From: Chondrosia reniformis
Taxonomy: Eukaryota; Porifera; Demospongiae; Chondrillida; Chondrillidae
Length of the DNA: 64,000 bases
Direction: 5' to 3'
Assembly (NCBI GenBank): GCA_947172415.1
Contig: OX359189.1
Location: 9,438,501 to 9,502,500, forward strand
The translations under genes and the position numbers were made by a program. The notes under the pieces were generated by a model. It was not told where the DNA came from. It was given only the letters and a program-made list of their open reading frames with translations, and searched no databases. This document shows positions 22,669 to 39,529 of the stretch, one piece after another. Numbering within the stretch: the first letter of the stretch is position 1; every line of letters starts with the position of its first letter.

Positions 22669-23787
22669 TTAATGATGTGACCATCTTCTGCTGTGACCGG
22701 AGGGGTGGGGCTGCTGGGAGGGAGAGTGGTACATGCCTGGATGGTAGGAAACAGTCCTCTGATGTAGAACTGGTGGGTGTCTCTCCCTGTCCCTCTTTCT
22801 CGCATCTTCATTATGTTCATACCTGTGGGGTGAGCGATCTCGAACATTTCTTTGATGATAGCTTGATAGGTTCTGCCTTGTGTCTTCCTGAACCCAACGA
22901 GGATGGTCGTGTCTGTTTATTCTCATCTCGTGCATCTTGGAATTGTGGTGATCCATACGGAAGCCTGGCTCCGCACCCAAGGGGATGAACTGGTGGTGTG
23001 AACCGACCATCTGGGGACTGATGTGGGAATTTGGTGTATTGTGATACAGCATTGTATGGACAGGGGTAGACATGGCATGCTGAGGGGGAGACAGGATGGG
23101 AGGATTCCTTGAGCCTTTCATATCGTAATGGTTAGTGACTAGGGGACTGGGTTTAGTGTCACTTTGTGACCTGCTAGAGTGGTCCTCTGCAATCCGCACC
23201 TTTAAGGGTCGGTCGTTCAATTTCACACCATCCAGCAACCTGATTGCGTAATCAACCGACTCTTCATGCAGGAATTGAACAAATGCAAACCCTTTGGGGT
23301 ACTTGACTCCTTTACGTTCCTCTCCGTTCTCCACTTTGATACCTTTCAGAGGACCAGCCTATATGAGAATTAGGAGTTAGTCCAAGTGACAGGGAGTCCA
23401 TTTAATGGAAAAGAGATAATTAAAAATGGATTTCGTAAATGCTGATTGATGACTATAGTGTTGGATTCTATCCAAGCACCTGACAGAAGGTCCATGCAAA
23501 CACGACTACACAAGTCACTACTGGTTGATTATAAAGCTATGTTTGATTATAGGGCTCCAATGTATTGAAGATATTTTCGAGCAAAAGGGCAGCGAATACT
23601 CACACATGTCAATATGTACATACGATTAGATTAGTGGCAGGTGACTATATAATTTGCGTGCGACACGCATACTAACCTGGAGGAATAATTCATAAATCAG
23701 CTCTTCCATTTCATAAAGTGGCACTCTAGTGGACAGTTGGCCGACATAGACTGAAAACCCCCGATCAACTGCTGATAACACCGCCAT
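22669..23787 (-). CDS. RBM7: RBM7/RBM11-like RRM protein
   Basis: Two exons (23677-23787 and 22669-23358, phase 0) give 266 aa. An N-terminal RRM spans about residues 12-88: FSVYVGQLST (RNP2), then ELFLQAGPLKGIKV, GFAFVQF (RNP1) and GVKLNDRPLKVRIAE. The rest is a low-complexity tail rich in His, Ser, Pro, Arg and Gln (RDRSPHRYEHNEDARKRDRE). The ELF-QAGP and LLxGxKLxxRP signatures are those of RBM7, the RNA-binding part of the NEXT complex that feeds nuclear RNA to the exosome. RBM11 is the alternative. Its start codon is 66 bp from that of the dysbindin gene on the other strand. Confidence 0.82.
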
Positions 23788-23853
23788 TTTATTCCCAAAA
23801 TAACCATTACAAAATAGGTGTGGTTTTCCTTATCAGCTCTGAACAAGTTAATA
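23788..23853. promoter_or_regulatory. Probable bidirectional promoter / 5' UTRs, RBM7-like and DTNBP1
   Basis: Only 66 bp separate the divergent start codons, so the two transcripts must share or overlap their promoter region. A gccattt just inside the RBM7-like start is the only notable word; no TATA box is apparent. Confidence 0.6.
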
Positions 23854-25424
23854 ATGGCCCAGGTCTTCTCGCAAAAAGTGAAAGGTATCAAAGCAGAAGT
23901 AAAGGATGCTTTGAGCTCTTCAAAGAGAGAATTTCTGGATCTGAGGTCTGAAATTAAGGATGAATTAAGCGGTTTGGTGAAAAAGACGACAAATTTCGTC
24001 AAAGGTCCACAACTGAACGAAGAAGACTTTCCTAGTTTTGTGAATGTAGAAACTGGTGCAGAGCTTCTTCTCCACTTTCTTATCTTAAAGTCTGGCATCT
24101 ACGAGGCCACCACATCATGTGTTGACAAGGCGAATAAGACGGACATTCTTCTTCAAAGAGTTGCTAAAAGGACAGCTGCTTGGAAATACTTCTTGGGAGA
24201 GTGCGAGATAGAGTTTAAGTGCCTTCCCTCGCTTGTGAAGTCGCTCGCTGCTGCCAACGAGAAAGTGGAAGCGATCGGTAAGCTAATTGGTCACGCTTTA
24301 TTAACGAAATGTCTCAATATATGTGCTATAGTAGAAGTTATTTCACGGTTGGTCATTGAAAATTAGGATTAATTAAACTCATTTTAATTCCTTAATTAAA
24401 CATTGCACCAATATTAACATTCACTCCTTGGAATACCTACAAAGATACCATTAATGAGTGCTCATTTAGATTACAATTAATTAGTCTGAATTGATAGTGT
24501 GTTCAGAGAGGTCACATGAATGTCACGTGACTCTCCTTATAGCTGAACAGCTGACAAGGTTGGAACATGACATGTATCAGTTGGAGTTGATGGATGCTAA
24601 ACTTAAGACGGAGCGAAAGAAACACAGTGCTAAACTACAGCTCAACATATTGGCAAGAGAGAATGACGGAGAGAGAGAGAGAATGAAGGTGGAGGTAAGC
24701 GCCATTTTAAGTGGCCCTTCTCTAATTCCTAAAATCTTGACAAGTCAATTGTGTGGTATGAACAACAAATATAAATAGAGTTTTTCTTTCTTTTTCTCAG
24801 ATTGAAATGGAAAAGCAAAGATTGACTACTTTGAAGAATGCAAATGAAGGTAAAAAGATTACAGATCGGCAAGAGACTTTTCAGTCTCTATTTCACGAAG
24901 ACATGAAGGAATTTGTGGCTTCGGGAGTTCTGAGCAGACAAATGTCTGATTCAACATCAACTCATTCAATTGAGGATGTAGAAATAGTAGATGAAGATGG
25001 ACAAAGGAGTCTTGAAGGATTCTTACAAGATGTCCCTGAGCAAGACATCGCAGAAGAGACACAAGATCAGTCAAGAGAGACACTAAAAGATGATGAATCA
25101 AAAGAAATTAATTCTGAAGACTTTTCTGAGCAAGACATCGCAGAAGAGACACCAGAAGATCAATCAGTAGAGAATGAATCTGATAATGTCCCTATTACCA
25201 AAGAAGGAAAAACTAAAGTTCAGTCAAGTGAGACTACATCTGAAGGCATTGCAAATAGAGAAAATGAAGATCTAGAAGAGATTTCAGATGATCAATCAAG
25301 TGAAGCTAGTTCAGAAAGCTTTGCCAGCGCTGAAGAGAGTCGCCCCGATGAAGTTGATACCACTAGACCGACAGACGATGCACAAATAAACTCTAAATTT
25401 GGTACAAATACAGGTGTCCCATAA
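23854..25424 (+). CDS. DTNBP1: Dysbindin (BLOC-1 subunit)
   Basis: Three exons (23854-24277, 24543-24694, 24801-25424) give 399 aa. Residues about 70-230 form the dysbindin coiled-coil region: GAELLLHFL, a Trp in KRTAAWKYFLGE, a long heptad segment (EQLTRLEHDMYQLELMDAKL), and the family signature DRQETFQSLFHEDMKEFVASG. The last about 150 residues are acidic and disordered, with an imperfect repeat of EQDIAEET. Dysbindin is part of BLOC-1, which sorts cargo to lysosome-related organelles and endosomes in the cytoplasm. Length is close to vertebrate orthologues (about 350 aa). Confidence 0.88.
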
Positions 25425-25519
25425 ATTATGTAGAGTTACCATGGTAATGACGTCATTCGAATTAGGTGACTCGTGGGAGAGGGAGTGCGCGGAGAAAGTA
25501 ATATTTTTAGAAGGTAAAA

Positions 25520-31670
<6,151 letters not shown>

Positions 31671-32155
31671 ATATTATGCTTCGTTGTATAAAAACAGTCC
31701 ACGTCACTATAATAGTAGTTAATGTAATGGTGCAGGAACACATATAAATCTAGTATGTATTTCTTAATATTAACACATGTATACATAATATTATATCTTA
31801 TGTATACAATGTCTGCATACATATGTGTATATCAATCTTTTGTAAGCTACGTGTGTGAGTTAATTAATCAAGGAGAGTCGGTGTGTCGACATACTTGCAA
31901 TAATTAGCGCCAGCCTTTGGTACCTGACACCCAGAGGCGACAAGATGTGATAGCAAGATAGTAAATTTATGTCTATCAATGTCTTCTAAGCATACAAAGA
32001 TGTATAAAAATTACATATATGTACATCGGACTACTATAAGAGTGTTTGGTCTTATCATCATATGTCTATGGTCATATAATGATGTACACTAGTATGTAAA
32101 TGATAATGAATGCAAAAGTACTCAAACTAAACATGTTTTACTCAGGTTAATAGAA
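31671..32155. other. 3' flank of PPP2R1A between convergent genes; duplicated in array
   Basis: No gene. The stretch 31671-31900 recurs downstream of each complete exon-13 copy up to the NNMT-like starts (for example 40516-40790). The block gccagcctttggtac...cacccagaggcgacaa also recurs at 40754, 47278, 54123 and 59800. Confidence 0.8.
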
Positions 32156-33064
32156 TTAGAGAGTTATTGCTGTGTCACAGAAGTCACACACGTAGCCTTT
32201 ATCTGGGACCTTTCTGCAGATTGCTTGAATATATTCAACAACTGCCTTGGTTACTTCTTCCGGATATCTTGTGAGGCGTGCTTGAGTCAAAAAATCTAGC
32301 ACATCTTTTGAAAAACTGGAGGAAAATCCTTCTGTGAAACAGCGGCTCAAATTAAAGACACCTTTCTTGAGACATTCAGCTTGATACCTTACTCCCATCT
32401 CATCCAAACCCACGAGGAGATCTTCAGAAAGACGATAAGGAAAATTGTACTCCTTTTCAAAAAATAATTTTGTGAGATATCGTATATATGGAGTACGATT
32501 ACCAGACACTATCAGAACACTTCCGGTTTCACCTTTAGCTAGCTCTTTCACTATTCTCACCAAAGACTTAAAATCCTCAAAGTAATAATGGACGTGATTC
32601 ATGTAGACCAGGTCAAACTTAGGCAGAGTGTTAGGATCAACTTGTAGAATATCCTTGTTAAGTATTGTTGTATCGATTGATGGCAACTCCTTGAAGGCTA
32701 GCTCAGCATTTCTGCAAGTTGTTTCATCAATATCAATACCAACGAACTGTAAAGCTACTGCATCGGAGATTGTCTTCAAGGCTTCCCTCAAAATATCGCA
32801 GTCTCGTTGACCATCTCCGCATCCCACACTGCACACTCTGAAGGGATCTCCTACTGGCTGATCTTTGAGGTAAGATTTCAATGCCGAACTGACTCTGTTG
32901 CTGATGTATCGAACGGTTAAATCACTTTGTTCTTTGGCAATCACACGAAATGCTTTGTGGAGTCGATTATAATCCGAGTCCACAATCTCGCCTTCAGCTT
33001 TAAGAGAAACACTAGAAAGTAATTTCTGTAGTGCTTGTAATTTTACTTCTCCTTCTGTCTCCAT
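32156..33064 (-). CDS. HNMT-like methyltransferase, copy 1 (type a)
   Basis: Intronless, 302 aa from the ATG at 33064 (METEGEV). Class I SAM-methyltransferase features are motif I VCSVGCGDG (residues 77-85), the acidic end of strand 2 FVGIDID (about 107-113), and strand 4 FDLVYMNHVHYY (about 150-161). The overall layout, including DEMGVRYQAE and the C-terminal FTEGF...DFLT block, fits histamine N-methyltransferase. The Y-x6-F-x5-E spacing at residues 32-45 places Glu45 where human HNMT has Glu28, a histamine contact (alignment from memory). The substrate is not proven. The C-terminus CDFCDTAITL is specific to this array. It is convergent with PPP2R1A. Type a is marked by NRTPYIRYLTKLFFEKEYN. 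Confidence 0.82.
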   Translation of the reverse strand: METEGEVKLQALQKLLSSVSLKAEGEIVDSDYNRLHKAFRVIAKEQSDLTVRYISNRVSSALKSYLKDQPVGDPFRVCSVGCGDGQRDCDILREALKTISDAVALQFVGIDIDETTCRNAELAFKELPSIDTTILNKDILQVDPNTLPKFDLVYMNHVHYYFEDFKSLVRIVKELAKGETGSVLIVSGNRTPYIRYLTKLFFEKEYNFPYRLSEDLLVGLDEMGVRYQAECLKKGVFNLSRCFTEGFSSSFSKDVLDFLTQARLTRYPEEVTKAVVEYIQAICRKVPDKGYVCDFCDTAITL

Positions 33065-33204
33065 ACCTACCAACAGCTACCAATTGTTCGTCTTTATCAA
33101 AGAGTATACACTAGGACCGTACTCGAATTAAAGCGCCCCCAAATGAGCACCCACTAGCTATTAAAAGGAATCACCTTACCATTTTAGGGGGCTCTTAGCA
33201 TATT

Positions 33205-33321
33205 ATTAAATGCTTTGTGAAGTCGATTATAATCCGGGTCCACAATGTCAACTTCTGCTTTAAGAGAAACACTAGAAAGTAATTTCTGTAGTGCTTGTAA
33301 TCTTACTTCTTCAGTCTCCAT
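33205..33321 (-). pseudogene. HNMT-like 5' fragment
   Basis: Start codon at 33321 followed by about 37 codons of the family N-terminus (METEEVRLQALQKLLSSVSL ...), then homology ends. Its 5' flank (ataactttctcatcgtgatt) matches that of the copy at 62744, not copy 1. A ten-codon remnant of the same kind lies at about 43160-43193 and another at 49674-49707. Confidence 0.85.
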
Positions 33322-33362
33322 AACTTTCTCATCGTGATTAGTGAATCGAAGGGTGCATTAGT

Positions 33363-34107
33363 TAGTCTCGTACCCAGACCGCTACTCGCCTCCATATTTA
33401 TATTATGACGTCACACGGTCGGCGAGATAGGGTCTGGCACATTTCCTATGCGACAATTCGTTAATGTCCTGGAATGCTGGGACACTGTGAGGAATGTTAA
33501 TTGATGACGTAATGTGAAGCCGCTGTTCGCAGCCGAATGGAAGATCTCAGTAAACTAGCTTTATCTGTGTTAGTCCGCGAAGCGGCTTCTCGACTAGGCT
33601 TCACGAACGTCAAACCTCAGCAGCTGGAAGCGATTTTGGCATTCTGCGGAGGCAAGGATGTCTTCGTATCTCTTCCTACTGGGTTCGGGAAGACGCTGAT
33701 TTTCGCTGTTCTTCCGTCGTTGTTTAACACGATTCGAAGATCGACTACTAGCATTGTAGTGGTTTTGAGTCCCCTAGCAGCCCTGATGGCGGAACAAAGG
33801 AAGAAATTTATCCCGATGGGAGTGAATGCGGAGTTCCTGGGCGAATTGCAGTTGGACCAACAAGCAATCAGTCGCGTTTTACAAGGGAAGCACGAACTAG
33901 TTCTTGTGAGCCCAGAGAATCTCTGCTACAACTCCGAGAGAGAACGCGTAACACTTATTATTTAGCGCGTGCAATAAATTATTTGCATATTTGTGGTTGC
34001 GTGGGTGGAAGAATTGTCGCATAGGAAATATGCCAGACCCTATCTCGCCGACCGTGTGACGTCATAATATAAATATGGAGGCGAGTAGCGGTCTGGGTAC
34101 GAGACTA
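33363..34107. mobile_element. Pack-MULE-like element: 97-bp TIRs, 9-bp target duplication
   Basis: The left TIR 33363-33459 (tagtctcgtacccagaccgc...) and right TIR 34011-34107 are complementary with one mismatch. Direct repeats tgcattagt lie exactly outside (33354-33362 and 34108-34116). The uninterrupted sequence gggtgcattagtctgatg at about 43228, 49741 and 62774 is the empty site. Long TIRs and 9-bp duplications are typical of Mutator-like elements. The interior holds a helicase fragment and no transposase. Confidence 0.9.
33537..33965 (+). pseudogene. Truncated RecQ/DEAD-like helicase N-terminus inside the MULE-like element
   Basis: Open frame of 142 aa. VKPQQLEAI resembles the RecQ motif 0/Q-motif, followed by Walker A in VSLPTGFGKTLIFAVLP, motif Ia-like VVVLSPLAALMAEQ and ELVLVSPENL. 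The frame then ends at TAA 26 bp after leaving homology, so the DEAH box and the entire second RecA domain are missing. It cannot be an active helicase. It looks like a captured host or transposon gene fragment with its original ATG (MEDLSKLALS). Confidence 0.75.
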
Positions 34108-34112
34108 TGCAT

Positions 34113-34347
34113 TAGTCTGATGAAATCAGACCCTATCGACTGTGTAATAAGGCCTGACAACTTACCCACCATTCTAGTCACTGATACAAGTCGGACATTT
34201 CATACCTTTCACTAAATAAGGATGGTGTTAACCACAAATGTGACCGCGGAATTTCCACAGGAATTTCAACAGAGAATCGAGGTTAAGTTATCAGACCCTT
34301 TCTGCCGCGGTGATTGCGCAATGAAAGGATCTGATTTCATCGGACTA
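34113..34347. mobile_element. hAT-like MITE (right part of nested pair)
   Basis: Termini tagtctgatgaaatcagacc... and ...ggatctgatttcatcggacta, homologous to the intact copy at 62782-63016. The MULE-like element landed across its left end. Confidence 0.8.
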
Positions 34348-34525
34348 GGGTGCATGGGGCATGCACACTATTTTTGCATGGCCTATATACCGTATTATCT
34401 CTAATATAAGCCCAGATCTCTAATGCAAGCCCGTCTCCAATAGGAGCCCACTTTTACAAGTTCTTGAAAAAATAGTAGCCCAGTCCCCAATATAAGCCCA
34501 CTGACAACCAGCCAGAAAAAACTGA

Positions 34526-35385
34526 ATGATTTCCGTAGCTGTATGTAAAAGCTGCGCCTCGTTGTGGCAGTCTGCCACCCTGAATTGTCTCGCTTTGGCA
34601 CAGCAGCGACCAAATGGGGATGTGAACACTAGAAAGTTGTGCGCGGAGTACATGGAGGGAAAGCACCAGTCATGGAGTGTGGAATGTTCAGTAGCCCTGA
34701 ACATTCCTTCATGAGTGCTTCTCCAGATGGACTTGTCAGCTGCCAATGTGGCAATGGTGTATGTGAGATCAAGGTATATATGTATACCTATGTACATATA
34801 CTTTGCATGTGTGGAATTATTGTAAGCTGAAATTTAATTTGTTTGTATATTGCTATTGCAGTGTCCATATTGTCACTGTAAGGACACACTCAAGCAATCC
34901 TCACTATCCCAGTCCTTTTGCCTGGAGAAAAGTGATGACACTTTGCACCTGAAGCAGACACACCCTTACTTTTATCAGGTGCATACTATTAGGTACTTTC
35001 AATTCCGTGCTGCATGTGCACATGTATATATCTATAGCTATTATGCTTCTATTACATCTGGGTCCAGTCACAATTTTTTGTACTGGAAGACGTTTCAGCA
35101 ACTTTGTGGTGAGGAATTCTGGCTGCAATGTGTCAGGAAATCTATACATTTTTTTCCAGACAGCATGTCTCCCAGAGCTACTGGGCAAATGGTTTTCTCG
35201 GCCTTCCACAGCTGTTTCTCATGCGAAAGAAGAAATCAATCATGGAGAACTTGATAAGGATCAATCAGGATGCTTACTGTTATTGTCAAGGGCCTGAAGA
35301 AGAACCAATGGTGGCCTGTGACAATTCCACATGTCCTTACCAATGGTTTCACTTCAAGTGCCTCAAATTGCAGTCTGCACCATGA
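34526..35385 (+). pseudogene. YqaJ-like exonuclease with C-terminal PHD finger (transposon gene, broken)
   Basis: Pieces in different frames match the YqaJ recombinase/exonuclease family: HSFMSASPDGLV and GVCEIK, then (after an intron with donor at about 34772 and acceptor before 34861) CPYCHCKDTLKQ and LKQTHPYFYQ. Together these are the SPDG...EIKCPY...Lkq-H-YY-Q signature. A final piece EFWLQCV and a PHD-type finger follow ([16 protein letters not shown], then WFHFKCLKL). Frame breaks within the first piece make it non-functional. It belongs with the opposite-strand Harbinger transposase; nothing indicates a viral origin despite the family name. Confidence 0.7.
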
Positions 35386-35389
35386 AAAA

Positions 35390-35998
35390 AATTGTGGTTT
35401 TATCCCACTTGCCGAAAGAACGATGACTCTCTCAACATGAATTCTCACATTAGCAATGTGTTGAGTTTGCTCGACTTCAATTCCTGTGAGCTGCTTCTTT
35501 CCTTTAGTAAAAGATGGTATATGGACTCGAGCACAATATAATCCCACAGATTCCTGTATGTCAAATCCTTGGTCTGCGAGTATGGTGTCACCGGGCAATA
35601 AAAATTTCATTAAACCAGTTCTCGGTGAGGTGCTTGTCACTGACCCTTCCTCCCCAGCCACATGAAATGTAGGAAACTGTGCCTTGTGGTGCTATTCCGA
35701 TTAAGTACTTGGCAGTATTGTGGTGTTCATAAGAAGAGAATGTCTGTGCCCTTGCTAACAAGTTTGTTGGCCTTTCAATATCAATCTCAAAACAGTCAAT
35801 AATCACAGTGCAATTGGGGTAGTGCTCACGAAAATCCATTGGCAAAGTTTGTTGTAAAACATCTCGGTCTGGCCAATGAATGAGTGGCTTATATAAAGCA
35901 GAATACATAACATCAATCATCTGACTGAATAACTGACTTACAGTTGACTTGTGCAATCCAAATCTGTAACCCAGATCCTGGCCAATAGTTTGAGACAC
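35390..35998 (-). pseudogene. Harbinger (HARBI1-type, DDE_Tnp_4) transposase, frameshifted
   Basis: An HTH-like [16 protein letters not shown] is followed by the catalytic triad context VIIDCFEI (first Asp), ILADQGFDI (second Asp) and RIHVERVI (Glu). The [15 protein letters not shown] and SDKHLTEN signatures are also present. A frameshift at about 35615 (ccagttctcgg compared with ccacagttctcag in other copies) separates the two halves. The frame continues antisense through the PHD exon and is not protein-like there. Confidence 0.8.
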
Positions 35999-36251
35999 AA
36001 TCTCATGAATGTCATGATCAGCAGCTGAAAGCCAGCCGACGTTCCCTGTTTAATTCCTCCTTCTCCGAACCTTCTCTGGTTATAATAGCTGGCAAACGTG
36101 CAACCCCTCTATATAATGGTGGCCGAGAATATAGGTCAGAGCGGCCACAGCCACCCCGCGTGCGGCTTCAGACAAGTTGAAAGTGCATGCAAATTCTGAA
36201 CTATCACCAACCATGCATTGAATTATACATGTTTTACTCAGGTTAATAGAG

Positions 36252-37163
36252 TTAGAGAGTTATTGCTGTGTCACAGAAATCACACACGAAGCCTTTATCT
36301 GGGACCTTTCTGCAGATTGCTTGAATGTATTCAACAACTGCCTTGGTTACTTCTTCCGGATATCTTGTGAGGCGTGCACGTGTTAATGTCACAAAATCTA
36401 GCACGTCTTTTGAAAAACTGGAGGAAAATCCTTCTGTGAAACAGCGATCAAAATTAAAAGCGCCTTTCATGAGAGATTCAGCTTGATACTTTACTCCCAT
36501 CTCGTCCAATTCACTGAGCAGATCTTCTGAAAGACGAAAAGGAGATTCGTGTTCTTTTTCAAAAAATACTTTAAAGAGAGCGTTTATAGGCGAATTTTTG
36601 TTAGACACTATCAGAACACTTCCGGTTTCACCTTTAGCTAGCTCTTTCACTATTCTCACCAAAGCCTTAAAATCCTTAATGTAATAATGGGCGTGATTCA
36701 TGTAGACCAAGTCAAACTTAGGCAGAGTGTTAGGGTCAACTTGTAGAATATCCTTGTTAAGTATTGTTGTATCGATTGATGGCAACTCCTTGAAGGCTAG
36801 CTCAGCATTTCTGCAAGATGTTTCATCAATATCAATACCAACGAACTGAAAAGCTACTGCATCGGAGATTGTCTTCAAGGCTTCCCTCAAAATACCGCAG
36901 TCTCGTTCACCATCCCCGCATCCCACACTGCACACTCTGAAAGGATCTCCTACTGGTTGATCTTTGAGGTAAGATTTCCATGCCGCACTGACTCTGTTGC
37001 TGATGTATCGAACGTTTAAGTCACTTTGTTCTTTGGCAATCACACGAAATGCTTTGTGGAGTCGATTATAATCCGAGCCCACAATCTCGCCTTCAGCTTT
37101 AAGAGAAACACTAGAAAGTAATTTCTGTAGTGCTTGTAATTTTACTTCTCCTTCTGTCTCCAT
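36252..37163 (-). CDS. HNMT-like methyltransferase, copy 2 (type b)
   Basis: Intronless, 303 aa. Motif I is VCSVGCGDG, as in copy 1. Type b is recognised by YIKDFK after the strand-4 motif, NKNSPINALFKVFFEKEHES, and GAFNFDRCFTEGF. It has one extra pair of residues (TLTRARLT) near the C-terminus compared with other type b copies. The upstream flank (about 37164-37330) carries aaaatggcggacgctcggct, shared with the copies at 46255 and 52769. Confidence 0.82.
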   Translation of the reverse strand: METEGEVKLQALQKLLSSVSLKAEGEIVGSDYNRLHKAFRVIAKEQSDLNVRYISNRVSAAWKSYLKDQPVGDPFRVCSVGCGDGERDCGILREALKTISDAVAFQFVGIDIDETSCRNAELAFKELPSIDTTILNKDILQVDPNTLPKFDLVYMNHAHYYIKDFKALVRIVKELAKGETGSVLIVSNKNSPINALFKVFFEKEHESPFRLSEDLLSELDEMGVKYQAESLMKGAFNFDRCFTEGFSSSFSKDVLDFVTLTRARLTRYPEEVTKAVVEYIQAICRKVPDKGFVCDFCDTAITL

Positions 37164-37642
37164 ACCTACCAACAGCTACCAATTGTTCGTCTTTAGCAAA
37201 GACCACGTATACCGTAGGATTAAAGCGTCCCTAGATCATATTTATAACGCTTGGTTTCCTGTTCGTGATATAATATTTGTCAACAAAATGGCGGACGCTC
37301 GGCTGCTTTTCGCTTTTTCTAAACTTAACAAGGAGTTCGAGTTTAAAAAACTCGTGGGGCGCCAGGCGCCCCTAAGTAAACTCGAACTACTTGGCTGGTT
37401 CTCATAGATATACGGTTAACCGATTTCCGATCGACTCTTGCTGGCCGTCAATTTTTCAAGGCCATATCTCGTAGAAAACGTTTTTGCGCAAGCTTTACGT
37501 TACATAGTATTAGTAAGGGTAGTTTTTAAGTCCATTTCGTTCGTTCAATGTTCTACGCTAAGGAAGAGAAAGCTAATTTTAAGCTAGAAAACGAAAGCTA
37601 GCCGAACGTCCGCCATTTTTTGACAGATATATACATATATAT

Positions 37643-38464
37643 TAGCTACACAGTGCAAGTTACAAATTTAAAGAGATCCAAGTGACCCCTAGGATAATCA
37701 GTATTTTAAACAGTACAAGACTTTAGTCACACTAGTACTGTTGCAGGCTTTGAAATCCTCAACTACTGCATAGAGAGTAGTAGTTGATACAGATCATCCA
37801 ATTGCAAGGTAGAACACATGGCCTACCAATTACCTTTTCACACCTTAGTATAGACTGAAGATGATGCATCTGCATGCCATATATCAACAAAGGCTTCAGT
37901 ATTAAAGGGGTCTCAGCTAATAACCACAGCAGATTTGATTTGCCTTGTGAGGGAGCTAAGAACACCGACGGTTGGTTGCATGCATTGGCATAATCAACAG
38001 GGTTAGAGACCATTTTGTAACTTGTACACAAGGGACATCATATACGTATATAAAGGCCTTGGCCTTTTATGTCCCTTGTGTACAAGTTACAAAATGGTCT
38101 CTAACCCTGTTGATTATGCCAATGCATGCAACCAACCGTCGGTGTTCTTAGCTCCCTCACAAGGCAAATCAAATCTGCTGTGGTTATTAGCTGAGACCCC
38201 TTTAATACTGAAGCCTTTGTTGATATATGGCATGCAGATGCATCATCTTCAGTCTATACTAAGGTGTGAAAAGGTAATTGGTAGGCCATGTGTTCTACCT
38301 TGCAATTGGATGATCTGTATCAACTACTACTCTCTATGCAGTAGTTGAGGATTTCAAAGCCTGCAACAGTACTAGTGTGACTAAAGTCTTGTACTGTTTA
38401 AAATACTGATTATCCTAGGGGTCACTTGGATCTCTTTAAATTTGTAACTTGCACTGTGTAGCTA
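37643..38464. mobile_element. Giant foldback element, ~400-bp arms
   Basis: Arms run from tagctacacagtgcaagtta at the left to its complement at the right, meeting at aaaggccttggcctttta (about 38059). The left arm has a ~12-bp extra segment (catatacgtata). The identical open frames on opposite strands (37759-38031 and 38022-38348) are just the two arms. Partial copies lie in receptor introns at 5025, 6965 and 10390. Confidence 0.9.
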
Positions 38465-38699
38465 GTACTTGATTGTAATTTTAATATTACATAGTCACTT
38501 GGATCTCTTAAATTTGTAACTTGTACTGTGTAGTACTTGATTGTAATTTAATATTTTATATATTTGCTAGTAACTTGCACTGTGTAGTGTACTTGAGTGT
38601 AATTAGCTAACAAAGTAATTTCACTATACTTAGAGACATTCGCTATAAGCAATTTCGTTACTGTATGTAGTACACATGGAAAACGTACTAACATGGATA

Positions 38700-38878
38700 A
38701 GAATAAAGCCTAGTTGAAAGTCAGCAATATGAATTTACTAATTCTGGACGTTTCGACCCAGAGGTCTTCATGCATCAGCAATATATGAGGAGTGGGAATA
38801 CAATTCAGTATAAATAGGAAATTAGTAAATTCATGTTGCTGACACTCAACAAAGCTTTATTCTCGTAATGATCGCAAC
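38700..38878. repeat. MITE with ~45-bp inverted ends
   Basis: gaataaagcctagttgaaag-tcagcaatatgaatttactaat is complementary, with mismatches, to attagtaaattcatgttgct-gacactcaacaaagctttattc. Confidence 0.65.
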
Positions 38879-39529
38879 AAACACTCCTAATTCCTACACA
38901 TAGACAAGTAAAAATATTAACAGATAACGTAAGAAGAGAAGACAGAGCTTAAATTACCAAAGTAATACGGTCGACCAAACGAATCCAGTCTTTCGCATCA
39001 ATATAGGAACAACTCTGCCTCAAACTTGACGGGAACGTATACAAAAACGCTTTATCTAACCTTCGCTACAACTCGCCTGTTCGGTAGCTCCTTCTCGTAG
39101 GAGAGCGTCGACTTGTCATAGCCGTTCTCGAAGGATGATCTTCTTTAGCAACGAGTCGGTGACGTTTACGCAACGTCACATGATTCACAAAATGTGTGTA
39201 CGGAGCGACATACGAAGGTGTTGGTGACGCATTAGAAAAACATCACAATACATCACCAGCTTGCGCAATCGTAACTTTGAATTCTTCATTATATCTTGAT
39301 TATTTTGCTCATTTAATTAAGCAAAACTTCGTCAGACGTTTCTTATACACATTGTACCATGATATATGTTGATTTCACAGTTATCTGACAAATTGAAATT
39401 TTTTATCAATATAACACATTGTTTGCATATAAATTTCCCATAGGTTTTCTATAGTCCTATGGCCTTTTATATGCAGACTTTGTCCTCTGTTTTCTAACAA
39501 ACGGAGGCCTAAATTAAAAATCCCTTAAT
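38879..39529. other. Unrecognised sequence inside the 2.4-kb block
   Basis: No coding frame or repeat recognised. Locally GC-richer around 39050-39250 (ctccttctcgtaggagagcg is a short hairpin). Confidence 0.4.

Larger units (their letters stand above)
34395..36060. mobile_element. Harbinger-type element, copy 1 (decayed)
   Basis: It combines a plus-strand YqaJ-nuclease/PHD gene (34526-35385) and a minus-strand DDE transposase (35390-35998) meeting tail to tail. Further copies at 43420-45170 and 49935-51690 and a fragment at 63060-63470 share the same order. No clear terminal repeats were pinned down. Confidence 0.75.

Noticed and set aside
33065..33073. Extended HNMT-like start (MVGMETE)
   Set aside because: The first codon is TTG; the first ATG is METE. 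The same applies to the other copies.
34395..35385. YqaJ domain as evidence of a viral insertion
   Set aside because: The family is named after phage recombinases but is common in animal transposons. Here it is paired with a Harbinger transposase and nothing viral was found.
35236..35389. C-terminal part of the minus-strand transposase frame
   Set aside because: It reads antisense through the PHD-finger exon of the opposite gene and contains no transposase motif; probably not part of the true protein.
37759..38348. Two identical ~90-aa open frames on opposite strands
   Set aside because: They are the two arms of one palindrome; no protein features.
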